Source: Ruminococcus sp. CAG:403 (GTDB lineage Bacteria; Bacillota; Clostridia; Oscillospirales; Ruminococcaceae). Taken from it: 18,413 nt of DNA. A program made the translations under genes and the position numbers. Every line of letters starts with the position of its first letter. The first letter of the stretch is position 1. Of the stretch, positions 1 through 8,167 are shown piece after piece. The notes beneath the pieces are model-generated. The model worked only from the letters and a program-made list of their open reading frames with translations, ran no database searches and was not told the origin of the DNA. Location of the stretch: the NCBI GenBank assembly GCA_000437255.1, contig FR899104.1, forward strand, positions 102,469 through 120,881, in the 5' to 3' direction.

Positions 1-1
1 C

Positions 2-1387
2 CGCCTTATGGCGGACTGGATGAATCGGCACCAGATGGTGCAGCCGGGGGACTGTGTATGGGTTGCCCTGTCCGGTGGAGCAGACAGTGTCTGTCTGCTG
101 CGTCTGTTGCTGAAGCAGACAGATGCCATGCAGCTGACCATTCGAGCGGTACACGTTAACCATCATCTGCGCGGAGCAGAAAGTGAACGGGATGCTGCAT
201 TTTGCCGGGCACTTTGTGCGCAGTGGCACGTGCCGTTTACCTTGTTGGAACGGGACGTGCAGGCATATGCAGAAGCGCAGCACTGCTCGATTGAAACGGC
301 AGCAAGAGTTTGCCGGTATGAAGCATTTGCCGCCTGCCTTTCTGATGGAGAAAAACTGGCAACGGCACATACGGCTTCTGACAATCTTGAAACTGCTGTG
401 CATCGTTTGATTCGAGGCGGTGGATTGCAGGGCATGAGTGGCATTCCGCCGGTGCGGTCGTTTTTCATTCGACCGCTGCTTGGGTTCACCCGGCAGGATA
501 TAGAATCGATGCTGGAAGAATTGCAGCAGCCGTTTGTGACGGATAGTTCCAACCTGACAGATGACTATACCCGTAACCGCATTCGGCATCAAATTGTTCC
601 GCAAATGCGGCAGCTGAATCCATCGGTGGAGCGCACCAGTGTGCATACTCTGTCTGCTTTGCAGATGGAAAATGAGTTTGTAACCATGCAGGCAGAACAA
701 GCGTATACGACCTGTCATTCGGCACCGCACGTATTGACTGGACTGTCCAATCTGCATCCGGCTTTGCAAATGCGTTGTCTGGCTCGGTTCTTACGGGAGC
801 ATGATCTTCCCTATGACGGCAAACGCCTGGAGCAATTGCAGGCATTGCTGCACCGGGAAGGGAAACAGAATTTATCCGGGACTGTTTATTGTGTGGCAAA
901 ACAGGGCACGCTTTCTATAGAGCAGCTGGATTTGCAGGATGCTTCCGTTCGGTCTGTGCCGCTGCAATGGGGATGGAATCAAATCTATCCCAATTTGCGG
1001 TTGGAAGCCCGTCTGATTGAAGATGAAAATTACGTGAAATGCCTGATTGTTCATAAAAAATTTGCAAATCTGTGTGTAGACTATGATAAAATAAAAGGAA
1101 CGGTAATCTTACGCGGTCGGATTTATGGAGATCGCATCCAGCTTGTCGGCTGTAACTTTACCTCCTCCGTCAAAAAACGGATTCAAGAGAAAGTCCCGCA
1201 GAATCGGCGTAAAACGCTGCATTTTCTGGAAGATGAAGAGGGACTGTTTTATGCAGAACAAATTGGAATGGCACAGCGTGTTGCACCAGATGCTGCGACA
1301 AAGCGCTTGCTTTTCTTGGTGGTGCAGGCATGTCAATCGACTGCCTGTACGACAAATGATTCCAATGGAACAGAAAGAATGGAGTGA
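2..1387 (+). CDS. tilS: tRNA(Ile)-lysidine synthetase TilS (5' end probably outside window)
   Basis: TilS joins lysine to C34 of the CAU-anticodon tRNA-Ile using ATP, so that the tRNA reads AUA; it acts in the cytoplasm and is normally essential. Counting from the first ATG (position 8), the PP-loop SGGADS of N-type ATP pyrophosphatases is at residues 22-27, followed by the HVNHHLRG segment (near residue 50) and the TilS signature RNRIRHQIVPQM near residue 195. The last ~70 residues resemble the small TilS C-terminal domain. The reading frame is open to the left edge (codons CGC CTT before the ATG), and no ribosome binding site is visible in the seven bases before that ATG. The true start may therefore lie upstream, although ATG 8 would give a nearly normal N-terminus. 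The stop overlaps the ftsH start (GTGA), which suggests translational coupling. Confidence 0.93.
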   Translation, partial: RLMADWMNRHQMVQPGDCVWVALSGGADSVCLLRLLLKQTDAMQLTIRAVHVNHHLRGAESERDAAFCRALCAQWHVPFTLLERDVQAYAEAQHCSIETAARVCRYEAFAACLSDGEKLATAHTASDNLETAVHRLIRGGGLQGMSGIPPVRSFFIRPLLGFTRQDIESMLEELQQPFVTDSSNLTDDYTRNRIRHQIVPQMRQLNPSVERTSVHTLSALQMENEFVTMQAEQAYTTCHSAPHVLTGLSNLHPALQMRCLARFLREHDLPYDGKRLEQLQALLHREGKQNLSGTVYCVAKQGTLSIEQLDLQDASVRSVPLQWGWNQIYPNLRLEARLIEDENYVKCLIVHKKFANLCVDYDKIKGTVILRGRIYGDRIQLVGCNFTSSVKKRIQEKVPQNRRKTLHFLEDEEGLFYAEQIGMAQRVAPDAATKRLLFLVVQACQSTACTTNDSNGTERME

Positions 1388-3342
1388 AGGATTTGACACC
1401 AAAAAAGAACAGAGGAATTGGCGCATATCTTTTGGTTGCGGTTTTGCTGATCATGGCAGTTGCCTTGATTGTCCCCAACCTGCGAGGATCCGATAAAACC
1501 CCGGAATACTCTGAGATTATTCAGTATTTTGATTCCTACGATGTAAAGGAATACACATTGGATCTTGGATCCGGTGAGCTGAAATTGAAGCTTCAGGATG
1601 ATACCAAGGTGACGTATGATGTTCCAAATGTTCGTATTTTCTTAGATGATACAGCCACCTACCGAAAGGATTATAACGAGAAGCATCCAGATGCACCACT
1701 GGTGCAGGATTATTATGAAGCAAAAGATTCTTCCTGGATTTTGACTCTGATTCCAACGCTCCTGCTGTTGGTAATGGGCGTTTTGCTGTTCATCTTTATG
1801 ATGCGGCAGGCAAGCGGCGGCGGAAAGTATGCCTCTTTCGGAAAGGCCAATATCAAGAATCAAGCCAATACCCGAAAGGCAACATTTGCGGATGTAGCTG
1901 GTGCAGACGAAGAAAAACATGAACTGGAAGAAATCGTAGACTTCTTAAAAGACCCGAAAAAATATACCGATATTGGTGCACGGATTCCAAAGGGTGTTCT
2001 GTTGATGGGTCCTCCCGGAACCGGTAAAACTTTGTTGGCAAGAGCCGTTGCCGGAGAAGCCGGATGCCCCTTCTTCTCCATTTCTGGTTCTGATTTCGTA
2101 GAAATGTTTGTCGGCGTTGGTGCTTCCAGAGTACGTGACCTGTTTGAACAGGCAAAAAAAAATTCTCCGTCTATTATCTTCATCGATGAAATTGATGCGG
2201 TTGGACGGCATCGTGGCACCGGAATCGGCGGCGGACACGATGAACGGGAACAAACGCTGAACCAGTTACTGGTTGAAATGGATGGCTTTACCGGTAAGGA
2301 TAATGTCATTGTCATTGCAGCGACAAACCGTCGGGATATTCTGGATCCGGCGCTGTTGCGTCCAGGTCGATTTGACCGTCAGATTGTAGTGGGTTATCCA
2401 GATGTAAAGGGCAGAGAAGCCATTTTGAAGGTGCATACCAAGAATAAGCCGCTTGCACCGGATGTAGAATTGGGCGTGATTGCAAAGTCCACAGTTGGCT
2501 TTACCGGTGCGGATCTGGAAAACCTGGTCAACGAAGCATCGTTGCTGGCTGCTAGAAAGAATAAGAAAGCCATTACCATGGATGAAATTCAGGAGGCAAC
2601 CATCAAGGTGATTGCAGGGCCGGAAAAGAAATCTCATAAGGTATCTCCAGCAGAAAAGCGGCTGACTGCTTATCACGAAGCAGGGCATGCAGTCTGCACC
2701 TATTATTGCGATCATCAGGATAAAGTGCATCAGGTTTCCATTATCCCACGTGGCATGGCAGGCGGTTATACCATGTCTTTGCCGGAGCAGGATAAATCGT
2801 TTGTCAGCAAGAAGGAAATGGAAGAAAATATCGTTACACTGCTGGGTGGTCGTGTGGCAGAACAGCTGATTTTGGATGATATTTCAACTGGTGCTTCCAA
2901 CGATCTGGAACGTGCCACTTCTACTGCACGCAGCATGGTGACCCGGTATGGCTTCAGCAAAAAGCTGGGACCGGTTGTTTACGGAAATGATCAGAATGAA
3001 GTCTTCCTGGGACGGGATCTTGGTTCCTCACGGGATTACTCCGATCGGGTTGCAGCTGAAATTGATGATGAAGTACGTGCCATCATTGAAACCGCTTATC
3101 AGCAGGCAGAACAAATCCTGTCTGCGCATATGGATCAGTTGCATCTGCTTGCAAAGTACTTGATCCTGCATGAAAAGATTGAGCGGGACGACTTTGAAAA
3201 GCTCATGTGCGGACAAATGGAGCCGCAGGCATTTGAAGAACAATCACCGGCAGATTCTTCGAATGCAGCGGATCAGACCGAAGAATCGGTTCCGCCGATT
3301 GATGCTGATCCAACCAGTGCGGCAGATACACCGCAGGCATAA
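1384..3342 (+). CDS. ftsH: ATP-dependent zinc metalloprotease FtsH
   Basis: This is a membrane-anchored AAA+ protease that degrades misassembled membrane proteins and selected regulators. Two transmembrane segments (about residues 12-31 and 116-137) flank an extracytoplasmic domain. The AAA+ module has Walker A GPPGTGKT at residues 209-216, Walker B IIFIDEID, and the second region of homology ATNRRDILDPALLRPGRFDR. The zinc-protease motif HEAGH is at 431-435, with the later acidic ligand in the TGASNDLERAT segment. The tail is acidic and low-complexity, rich in D, E, S and A. At 652 residues it has normal family length. The start is GTG at 1384, overlapping the tilS stop by 4 bp, with a weak purine-rich AGAAAG six bases upstream; a TTG at 1393 is possible but lacks SD spacing. 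An intrinsic terminator follows the gene. Confidence 0.97.
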   Translation: MKDLTPKKNRGIGAYLLVAVLLIMAVALIVPNLRGSDKTPEYSEIIQYFDSYDVKEYTLDLGSGELKLKLQDDTKVTYDVPNVRIFLDDTATYRKDYNEKHPDAPLVQDYYEAKDSSWILTLIPTLLLLVMGVLLFIFMMRQASGGGKYASFGKANIKNQANTRKATFADVAGADEEKHELEEIVDFLKDPKKYTDIGARIPKGVLLMGPPGTGKTLLARAVAGEAGCPFFSISGSDFVEMFVGVGASRVRDLFEQAKKNSPSIIFIDEIDAVGRHRGTGIGGGHDEREQTLNQLLVEMDGFTGKDNVIVIAATNRRDILDPALLRPGRFDRQIVVGYPDVKGREAILKVHTKNKPLAPDVELGVIAKSTVGFTGADLENLVNEASLLAARKNKKAITMDEIQEATIKVIAGPEKKSHKVSPAEKRLTAYHEAGHAVCTYYCDHQDKVHQVSIIPRGMAGGYTMSLPEQDKSFVSKKEMEENIVTLLGGRVAEQLILDDISTGASNDLERATSTARSMVTRYGFSKKLGPVVYGNDQNEVFLGRDLGSSRDYSDRVAAEIDDEVRAIIETAYQQAEQILSAHMDQLHLLAKYLILHEKIERDDFEKLMCGQMEPQAFEEQSPADSSNAADQTEESVPPIDADPTSAADTPQA

Positions 3343-3352
3343 ACAGTTTCTG

Positions 3353-3385
3353 AAAGCCCGGAACGACCATTCGCTCCGGGCTTTT
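3353..3385 (+). terminator. Intrinsic terminator after ftsH
   Basis: The arms AAAGCCCGGA (3353-3362) and TCCGGGCTTT (3375-3384) form a 10-bp GC-rich stem with a 12-nt loop, followed by a short T/A stretch. It sits 11 bp after the ftsH stop, so it probably ends the tilS-ftsH transcript and separates it from the ATPase gene. Confidence 0.8.
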
Positions 3386-3623
3386 ATAAAGGCCTGTTTT
3401 AGAGGTTTGCGTCATTCCACTTGTTGTTGTTTAACTTTTGTTTCAATTTGATTGAAGTGCAGTTAAGAATCAGCAAGTATGATGAATAACAGGCAAAGGG
3501 GATTTGCCAATCCAGACCAGACAGTTTGAAACAGACAAAAAAGAAAGGACTTATTTGATGCAGTTGCAGCAGAACAGCGGTTTGCAGCTGCGGCTCGAAT
3601 GATGTATGGAGGGAATGGAAAAA
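3386..3623 (+). other. Leader region of the P-type ATPase gene, possibly holding N-terminal remnants
   Basis: No clear gene lies here. There is a small inverted repeat TTCAAT-TTG-ATTGAA (3442-3456) and a TATGAT (3478-3483) with no well-placed -35, so I cannot name a promoter with confidence. An SD-like AGAAAGGA (3542-3549) precedes an ATG at 3558 that encodes only 14 codons before TGA at 3600-3602, in the same frame as the ATPase. A second frame (3530-3623) is open and reads an alanine-rich stretch (DAVAAEQRFAAAAR) resembling the short N-terminal helix usual in this ATPase family. SD GGAGGG (3608-3613) lies 10 bp before the preferred ATPase start. Confidence 0.4.
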
Positions 3624-5924
3624 ATGAATCGACAGGAAACAGCAACCAAAAGTACCGGACAGATTTTTCGGGAGAATATTTGCACCTTGTTTAATCTCTT
3701 GAATCTTTTGATTGCCATTGCATTGATTTGGGTGCATGCTTGGTCCAACTTGTTCTTTGTTCCAGTTATTATGCTGAACATTGCCATTGGAATTGCACAG
3801 GAAATCAAAGCCAAAAAGCTGGTAGAAAAGCTAACGCTTTTGTCTCAGCCCAAAGCAAAAGTAGAACGGGACGGCAAAGAAGTATCGATTCCGATTGCCG
3901 AGGTCTCTGAAGCAGATATTCTGATTCTGGAAAGCGGCAATCAGATTTGTGCAGATGCAGTGGTTGCAGGTGGCGAAGTGGAAGTCAATGAAGCGCTGCT
4001 GACAGGAGAATCGGATGCAATCTTAAAGCGGACAGGAGATTCCTTACTGTCTGGTAGTTCTGTCATCAGCGGAAAATGCAGAGCAAAGGTTCTGCACGTG
4101 GGAAGCGACAGTTATGCTGCAAAGCTGACAAAAGAAGCAAAGAAGTTAAAGGGTATGCATTCTGAATTGGTCGGCTCCATGCGAACTGTTACCAAGTTGA
4201 CTAGTATTTTTATCGTACCGCTTGGCATTTTGCTCTTTTTACAGGCGCTGCTGTTCCAGGACGGCGGAACACTCTACAGTGCGGTCGTTGGAACATCTGC
4301 CGGATTGCTGGGCATGTTGCCGAAGGGTCTGTATTTGTTGATTAGCATCAGCTTGGCTGCCGGTATTATTTCCCTTTCCAAAAAGAATGTACTGGTACAG
4401 GATTTGTATTCCTTGGAAAATCTGGCGCATGTCGATGTTCTTTGCCTGGATAAAACTGGTACCTTGACACAGGGAAAAATGGAAGTAGAACAGGCTGTTG
4501 TATTGGTGCCGGAAGCAAAGGATGCTTTTGAAAAATTAATGGGCAGCTTCCTTGCGCATACACAGGATAACAATGCAACATTCCAAGCCATTCGCAGCTA
4601 TTTTGCAAGCTCAGATGCTTTTACGCCGACTCATCAGATTCCGTTTTCTTCGGATCGAAAATGGAGCGCCATGACATTTGAAGGTGTTGGAACCTTCCTT
4701 TTGGGTGCGCCGGAACGGCTTTGTACAGGTACTCTGCCGGAGGAAGTGCAGAAGGGGCTGCAGGAAGGCAAACGTGTGCTGCTGGTTGGTTTGACAAAGG
4801 AATCGGTTTCCAAAGATCAACCGCTGCCAGAATTGAATTTGCTTGCTGCGATTATCATCATTGATCCGATTCGGGAACATGCAGCAGACACCATTTCCTA
4901 TTTCCAGGAAGAGGGTGTTTCTGTTAAGCTGATTTCCGGTGATAATCCGCTGACCGCAGCAGCTGCTGCCAGTCAGGCAGGCGTGGAGCATGCCGATCGC
5001 TGGGTGGATATGAGTCAAGTCAAGGACGATGAAATTGATGCCGCAGCAGAGCAGTATACTGTGTTCGGCCGTGTCACACCGGTGCAGAAAAAACAGCTTG
5101 TGGAAGCGTTTCATAGACAAAAGCGTACCGTTGCTATGACGGGAGACGGTGTAAACGATTTGCTGGCATTGAAAGAGGCAGATTGCAGCATTGCAGTGGG
5201 ACAGGGTAGTGATGCTGCTCGGCAGACCGCACAGCTGGTGCTGTTGGAATCTGATTTTTCCGTCTTGAAAGACGTGCTGATGGAAGGCCGTCGAGTGGTA
5301 CATAATGTAACACGTTCTGCCGGTGTTTTCTTCATTAAGACGGTATATTCTGTTTTGCTTTGTATCATTTGTCTGCTGACCAATACACCATTCCCATTCG
5401 TACCGATTCAGATTACGGTGATTGACTTAGTCATTGAAGGGTATCCGTCCTTCTTCCTGTCGTTCCTGCCGGACTCCAAACGGGTTACTTCTCGATTCCT
5501 ACCAGAAGCACTTCGAAAAGCGGTGCCCAATGCAATGGCAATTGTGGTATGTTTCTTGATCTATTTGGTTTGCAATTGGTGTGGATTCCTTGGGGTATCA
5601 GGAGAAAACACACAGGCAAATGCCCTGCTCTTCCTGCTGATCGGAACGGTTGGCTTGATGGGTGTTTTCAAAATGTGTGTACCGATGACTCGGATTAAGG
5701 CATTTTTTGCTGCCACCTCTGCCATTGGATTTTATGCGGCCATTGGAGTTTGTCTCTATCTCAAAAATCACATTCTGCATCTGGACATCCTGCACCTTGC
5801 AACACCAACTGCAAAGACCTTGCTGATGTTCTTGGTCTTTGTTGTAGTCAGCATTCTGGTAGAGCGGATTCTCTCCTTAACGGTATGCAAAGCTCGTACC
5901 AAACGACAAGCAAGCAAAGCATAA
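3624..5924 (+). CDS. CtpE-like cation-transporting P-type ATPase
   Basis: This is an integral membrane pump that uses ATP through a phospho-aspartate. From ATG 3624 the A-domain motif TGES is at residues 127-130, the phosphorylation motif DKTGT at 276-280 and the hinge motif TGDGVND at 506-512. About ten hydrophobic segments fit M1-M10: four before DKTGT and six after TGDGVND. The layout and segments such as IAQEIKAKK, SGKCRAKV and GSDSYAAKL resemble mycobacterial CtpE, for which calcium transport has been reported, and related Firmicute pumps; the ion here is inferred only. M4 reads PKGL (233-236) where many relatives have PEGL. I chose ATG 3624 because SD GGAGGG ends 10 bp upstream; ATGs at 3606 and 3615 are in frame but badly placed. 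The protein starts right at the family's (V/M)N motif and lacks the usual ~20 residues before it. Confidence 0.88.
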   Translation: MNRQETATKSTGQIFRENICTLFNLLNLLIAIALIWVHAWSNLFFVPVIMLNIAIGIAQEIKAKKLVEKLTLLSQPKAKVERDGKEVSIPIAEVSEADILILESGNQICADAVVAGGEVEVNEALLTGESDAILKRTGDSLLSGSSVISGKCRAKVLHVGSDSYAAKLTKEAKKLKGMHSELVGSMRTVTKLTSIFIVPLGILLFLQALLFQDGGTLYSAVVGTSAGLLGMLPKGLYLLISISLAAGIISLSKKNVLVQDLYSLENLAHVDVLCLDKTGTLTQGKMEVEQAVVLVPEAKDAFEKLMGSFLAHTQDNNATFQAIRSYFASSDAFTPTHQIPFSSDRKWSAMTFEGVGTFLLGAPERLCTGTLPEEVQKGLQEGKRVLLVGLTKESVSKDQPLPELNLLAAIIIIDPIREHAADTISYFQEEGVSVKLISGDNPLTAAAAASQAGVEHADRWVDMSQVKDDEIDAAAEQYTVFGRVTPVQKKQLVEAFHRQKRTVAMTGDGVNDLLALKEADCSIAVGQGSDAARQTAQLVLLESDFSVLKDVLMEGRRVVHNVTRSAGVFFIKTVYSVLLCIICLLTNTPFPFVPIQITVIDLVIEGYPSFFLSFLPDSKRVTSRFLPEALRKAVPNAMAIVVCFLIYLVCNWCGFLGVSGENTQANALLFLLIGTVGLMGVFKMCVPMTRIKAFFAATSAIGFYAAIGVCLYLKNHILHLDILHLATPTAKTLLMFLVFVVVSILVERILSLTVCKARTKRQASKA

Positions 5925-5941
5925 ACACTTGTTCTAGCAAT

Positions 5942-5992
5942 AAAAAATCTCGTGCATCTCCAATCACTTGGAGAAATGCACGAGATTTTTTT
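5942..5992. terminator. Strong bidirectional terminator between convergent genes
   Basis: The arms ATCTCGTGCAT + CTCCAA (5947-5963) and TTGGAG + ATGCACGAGAT (5968-5986) pair around a TCAC loop, with only an AA bulge. The stem is flanked by an A run on the left and a T run on the right (to 5992), so it should act on both strands. It lies 17 bp past the ATPase stop and 18 bp past the stop of the opposing LRR gene, and so serves both converging transcripts. Confidence 0.92.
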
Positions 5993-6010
5993 ATTAGGGG
6001 ATGATTGAGA

Positions 6011-8152
6011 TTAGTTGCCAATTAAGGTTCGCTTGAGGATAGTTAAATCCAATCCATTGCAGCTGCCATCTGTATTGCAGTCTGCCTGATCTGGCGCGAA
6101 TATGGTACCATCATGCAGCAGATAACGTTGCAGCATCAGCAGATCTGCCAGCGTTACAGAACCGTCTGCATTGACATCGCCGGGCATCAGCGAAATGCTG
6201 TCTAATTGGATTTGTTGATGTGTAGTATAAAGCGTTAGCACACCGTTTTGTGGCCAATAGGATTCCACAGCTGGACTTGCAGTGGCGTTTGGGTAGGAGA
6301 CCTGATAGCTGCGTATTTGAGGAGCAGATGGGAATTGTATTTGCATATACGGTGGTGTATAGGGCTGTTGTTGTGCGTCCGTAAATTGAATGTCGTAGAT
6401 TCCCAGGAAGGAAGCAGTCGCTTGTTTGGGCGTTCCGGTTGTATGAACGGTTACTTGTAAAGTCAATCCAGAAGCTGGAACAGATACAATGATACCAGTT
6501 GCAGCATCTCGATAGGCTGTCATGGTTGGAGCAGCATCTGCCGCTGTAAAGGAAAGTGTTTGCTGTTTGGCGTATGCCTCCGCTTCGGATCCTTTTTTGC
6601 CGGAAAGTACGAATGGTGTGAGTGGTGTTAAATCATAAAATCCACCCGTATTTTTTGCAAAGTATCCAAGGGATGCACTTCCCAAAAACGTCACACTTTC
6701 TGGGACAAATATGGAGGAAATAGAGCTGCCTTCGGCAATTTCAAATGCATAATCCCCAATGTATTGCACACCGTTTCCCAGGTCGATGAGGCAGGTATTC
6801 GTAGTATTAAAAAATGCATTTTCTTCTATTTCTTCTACACTATCTGGAATGCGAATAGCATGTAAGTTCGTATTGGAAAAAGCGCCTGCACCAATGCTTT
6901 CCAGGCCTTCCTGCATGTGAACAGTAGTTAAATTGCTACAGGAGGTAAATGCATCCTGTCCAATTTTTTTGAGACTTGGAGGAAGGGTAATGTCTGTTAA
7001 GTCTTCATTTTCGGCAAATGCACGTTCACCAATTTCGACCAATGTGTCCGGGAAGGAGATGCTGGTAAGATGCATGGTTTTGTTGTAAAGCACATTCCCT
7101 GCAAATGCACCGTCTCCAATGGTAGTGAGGCCTTCCGGGAATTGCAGGGAGCGCAGTGCGGTGCACCAGGCAAATGCGGAATCTCCAATGGTTGTTAATC
7201 CCTTTCCGAATTGAACATCCATGAGACTGGTACATTCGTCAAAGGCGCTTCCGCCAATGCTTTGGATGGAATCCGGAATGGTTACACGTGTCAATTCTGT
7301 ACAGGATGAAAAGGTACTGTTTGGAAGTTCAGACAGTCTGCAGGAAATGCGAACCGATTTTAATGCAGAACAGCTTGAAAAAGAATGGGTTCCAAGTGTT
7401 GTGATTGAGTCCGGCATGGATAGTTCCTGTAAACTGGTGCATCTGGAAAATGCACCTTCTCCAATAAAAGTAAGCGTACCCGGCAGTTCCAGATGAGAAA
7501 GGGAGGTGCACTCTGAGAAAGCGGAAGCTTCGATTCTTTTTAAATTTTTTGGAAATTGGACAGTGGTTAAACTAGAGCAACTCCAAAAAGTAGAATCGTT
7601 CAGTACGGTAACAGAGTCCGGTATTTGAATTTTCTGTAGACTGCTGCAATGAGAGAATGCAGCTGTTCCCAAAGTGGTTAGAGAAGCCGGCAATTCCAAA
7701 TTGGAAAGAGCAGTGCACTGAGCGAATGCAGCTTCTCCGATTTCCTGTGTGGAAGCGGAAAGGTGTACCTCTGTCAAATTGGTGCAGCCTCGAAACGTAC
7801 TGTCTCCAATGATTGTGATCGATGCAGGAACTGTAACTGTCGTTATGTTCTCATTATAATAAAATGTGCACGATAATGCTGTAACCGGCAGCTCTTGAAA
7901 TTGACTGGTGCTTCCTGTTTGGAATACTTTTACAGTTGCAGGGACACTTACTTTTGTTTCTGTTCCAGTATAGCTTGTGAGAACCACGCTGTCTCCGGTT
8001 CGTTCAAAGGTATAATTCTGATCAGTACCGCTGATTTCCAGGTTTTCTGACGAGTCTGCGCTTGGATGCATGGCAATGGGAAAAACAGTGGTGGTGCAAA
8101 AGAGCAGTGCAGCCGTAAGTGCACCCCAGTATCGAATCCAATGGTTTTTCAT
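6011..8152 (-). CDS. Secreted BspA-like leucine-rich-repeat protein with C-terminal dockerin (third gene of operon)
   Basis: The 713-residue protein begins with a signal peptide (MKNHWIRYW, then a hydrophobic run to about residue 30). About 17 LRR_5/BspA-type repeats of ~23 residues follow (consensus L..V.IPDS...IG..AF..C), then the terminal-repeat motif GSEAEAYAKQQ and a ~110-residue linker module starting at YRDAATGI. A type I dockerin fills residues 658-713: the first calcium loop is DVNADGSVTLAD, the second DCNTDGSCNGLD, and each is followed by a helix (LLMLQRYLL, LTILKRTLI). The start is ATG 8152 because AAAGGAGG (8160-8167) lies 7 bp upstream; an in-frame ATG at 8173 would put that SD inside the gene. 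The SD overlaps the stop of the preceding LRR gene (13-bp gap). Probable role: a scaffold-bound surface adhesin or binding protein. The ligand is unknown. Confidence 0.92.
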   Translation of the reverse strand: MKNHWIRYWGALTAALLFCTTTVFPIAMHPSADSSENLEISGTDQNYTFERTGDSVVLTSYTGTETKVSVPATVKVFQTGSTSQFQELPVTALSCTFYYNENITTVTVPASITIIGDSTFRGCTNLTEVHLSASTQEIGEAAFAQCTALSNLELPASLTTLGTAAFSHCSSLQKIQIPDSVTVLNDSTFWSCSSLTTVQFPKNLKRIEASAFSECTSLSHLELPGTLTFIGEGAFSRCTSLQELSMPDSITTLGTHSFSSCSALKSVRISCRLSELPNSTFSSCTELTRVTIPDSIQSIGGSAFDECTSLMDVQFGKGLTTIGDSAFAWCTALRSLQFPEGLTTIGDGAFAGNVLYNKTMHLTSISFPDTLVEIGERAFAENEDLTDITLPPSLKKIGQDAFTSCSNLTTVHMQEGLESIGAGAFSNTNLHAIRIPDSVEEIEENAFFNTTNTCLIDLGNGVQYIGDYAFEIAEGSSISSIFVPESVTFLGSASLGYFAKNTGGFYDLTPLTPFVLSGKKGSEAEAYAKQQTLSFTAADAAPTMTAYRDAATGIIVSVPASGLTLQVTVHTTGTPKQATASFLGIYDIQFTDAQQQPYTPPYMQIQFPSAPQIRSYQVSYPNATASPAVESYWPQNGVLTLYTTHQQIQLDSISLMPGDVNADGSVTLADLLMLQRYLLHDGTIFAPDQADCNTDGSCNGLDLTILKRTLIGN

Positions 8153-8159
8153 GCGAAAT

Positions 8160-8167
8160 CCTCCTTT
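8160..8167 (-). promoter_or_regulatory. Ribosome binding site deciding the start of the third LRR-dockerin gene
   Basis: On the minus strand this reads AAAGGAGG, 7 bp before ATG 8152. It overlaps the TAA stop (8166-8168) of the upstream LRR gene, which argues for coupled translation and for the downstream ATG as the start. Confidence 0.8.

Noticed and set aside
3452..3483. Promoter for the ATPase (TTGAAG ... TATGAT)
   Set aside because: The spacing is 20 bp and the -35 is poor; not strong enough to list as a promoter.
4611..5303. Open frame of 230 codons on the minus strand inside the ATPase gene
   Set aside because: It is the antisense of the P and N domains, has no SD or family motif, and the composition is that of a shadow frame.
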